NCBI RefSeq assembly: GCF_018785315.1 | Contig: NZ_WQPN01000176.1 | Coordinates: 16,480-65,795, forward strand | From: Clostridium sp. MCC353 | Lineage (GTDB): Bacteria > Bacillota > Clostridia > Lachnospirales > Lachnospiraceae | Direction of reading: 5' to 3' | Length of the DNA: 49,316 nt | Shown here: piece by piece, positions 49,159 to 49,316 of the stretch | How positions within the stretch are numbered: the stretch's first letter is position 1 | Layout: each line of letters begins with the position of its first letter | The notes under the pieces: generated by a model | Database searches by the model: none | Seen by the model: the letters and a program-made list of their open reading frames with translations, nothing else | Told to the model about the DNA's origin: nothing | Translations under genes and position numbers: made by a program

Positions 49159-49316
49159 GTGAACGTTACGCAGAAAAGCGGGACGAGGGGACGGAGGGGA
49201 TGGTTGGATGGGGCGGGCCAAGGGGCATCCTTCGGGGATGAAAACCAGCTTCCAACCGTAAGTGAAACTAAGGCTCCAGGGATGGAAAAAGACGGTCCGA
49301 TGCCCATTCACGGTAA
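49159..49316 (+). repeat. Giant hairpin repeat, partial copy D (window end)
   Basis: Starts GTGAACGTTACGC (49159-49171) and runs through an outer arm whose proximal part matches copy A closely (CTTCCAACCGTAAGTGAAAC, AAGGCTCCAGGGATGG). It enters stem I at GATGCCC (49299) and stops there with the window. The 15 bases before it (49143-49157) match the flank of copy B (inverse of 19246-19260), so the element may extend further. Orientation is the same as copy A. Confidence 0.85.

Overview
The window looks like one chromosomal contig from an anaerobic, spore-forming, Gram-positive Clostridia member, probably of the Lachnospiraceae type. Supporting features are a small acid-soluble spore protein with a sigma-G-like promoter, a lipoprotein solute-binding protein, single-chain PurL, PPi-type phosphofructokinases, a membrane pyrophosphatase and the cmk-ispH-rpsA cluster. 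Strong AGGAGG ribosome binding sites are found throughout. No rRNA, tRNA, CRISPR, phage or transposase gene was recognised.

Layout: (1) 1-4.2 kb: a LysR regulator divergent from a pair of M14/AstE-AspA-type genes, the second apparently catalytically dead, then a sigma-70-like protein that lacks its promoter-recognition parts. (2) 4.4-10.8 kb: two tandem PPi-type phosphofructokinases, then purL. (3) 10.8-16.3 kb, minus strand: a response regulator, histidine kinase, FtsX-type permease and ABC ATPase unit, followed on the plus strand by a lone lipoprotein solute-binding protein. (4) 18.4-19.2 kb: two giant hairpin repeats in opposite orientation. (5) 19.3-23.1 kb: class I ribonucleotide reductase nrdA-nrdB behind an NrdR-type box. 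(6) 23.1-27.3 kb, minus strand: uppP, asnB and a membrane transporter. (7) 27.5-33.8 kb: hemerythrin, pyrophosphatase, an OGG-type glycosylase, and an OLD-like ATPase/TOPRIM protein overlapping a nuclease-like/wHTH protein. (8) 34.1-41.0 kb: aspartate kinase, Fe-S aldo/keto reductase, VOC protein, flavoprotein, cmk, ispH and rpsA. (9) 41.2-42.6 kb: a GC-rich InlB-repeat protein with a cysteine-rich last repeat. (10) 42.9-45.5 kb: a PadR/HAAS/DUF4097/PspC envelope operon, then the spore protein. (11) 45.6-49.1 kb: cbiG, cbiA and a D-cysteine desulfhydrase-like gene.

The most unusual signal is a family of about 350-bp giant hairpins. Two are complete (18368-18744 and 18885-19229) and one partial copy lies at each end of the window. 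The two complete copies fold as a long outer stem with two conserved inner stems. Their distal arms differ between copies, yet each copy is complementary to itself. A GTTACGC motif marks only one side, and three of the four copies sit 16-45 nt after a stop codon in the same orientation. Because the window starts and stops inside copies, it is probably a contig that broke at this repeat. The second candidate for an undescribed system is the ogg / OLD-like ATPase / nuclease-like-wHTH gene group at 30.3-33.8 kb.

Several genes fit shared themes. PPi-type phosphofructokinase and a PPi-driven ion pump suggest a PPi-aware energy economy. The O2-type RNR, hemerythrin and 8-oxoguanine glycosylase suggest tolerance of oxygen exposure. 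All functions are read from motifs by eye and no database search was run.
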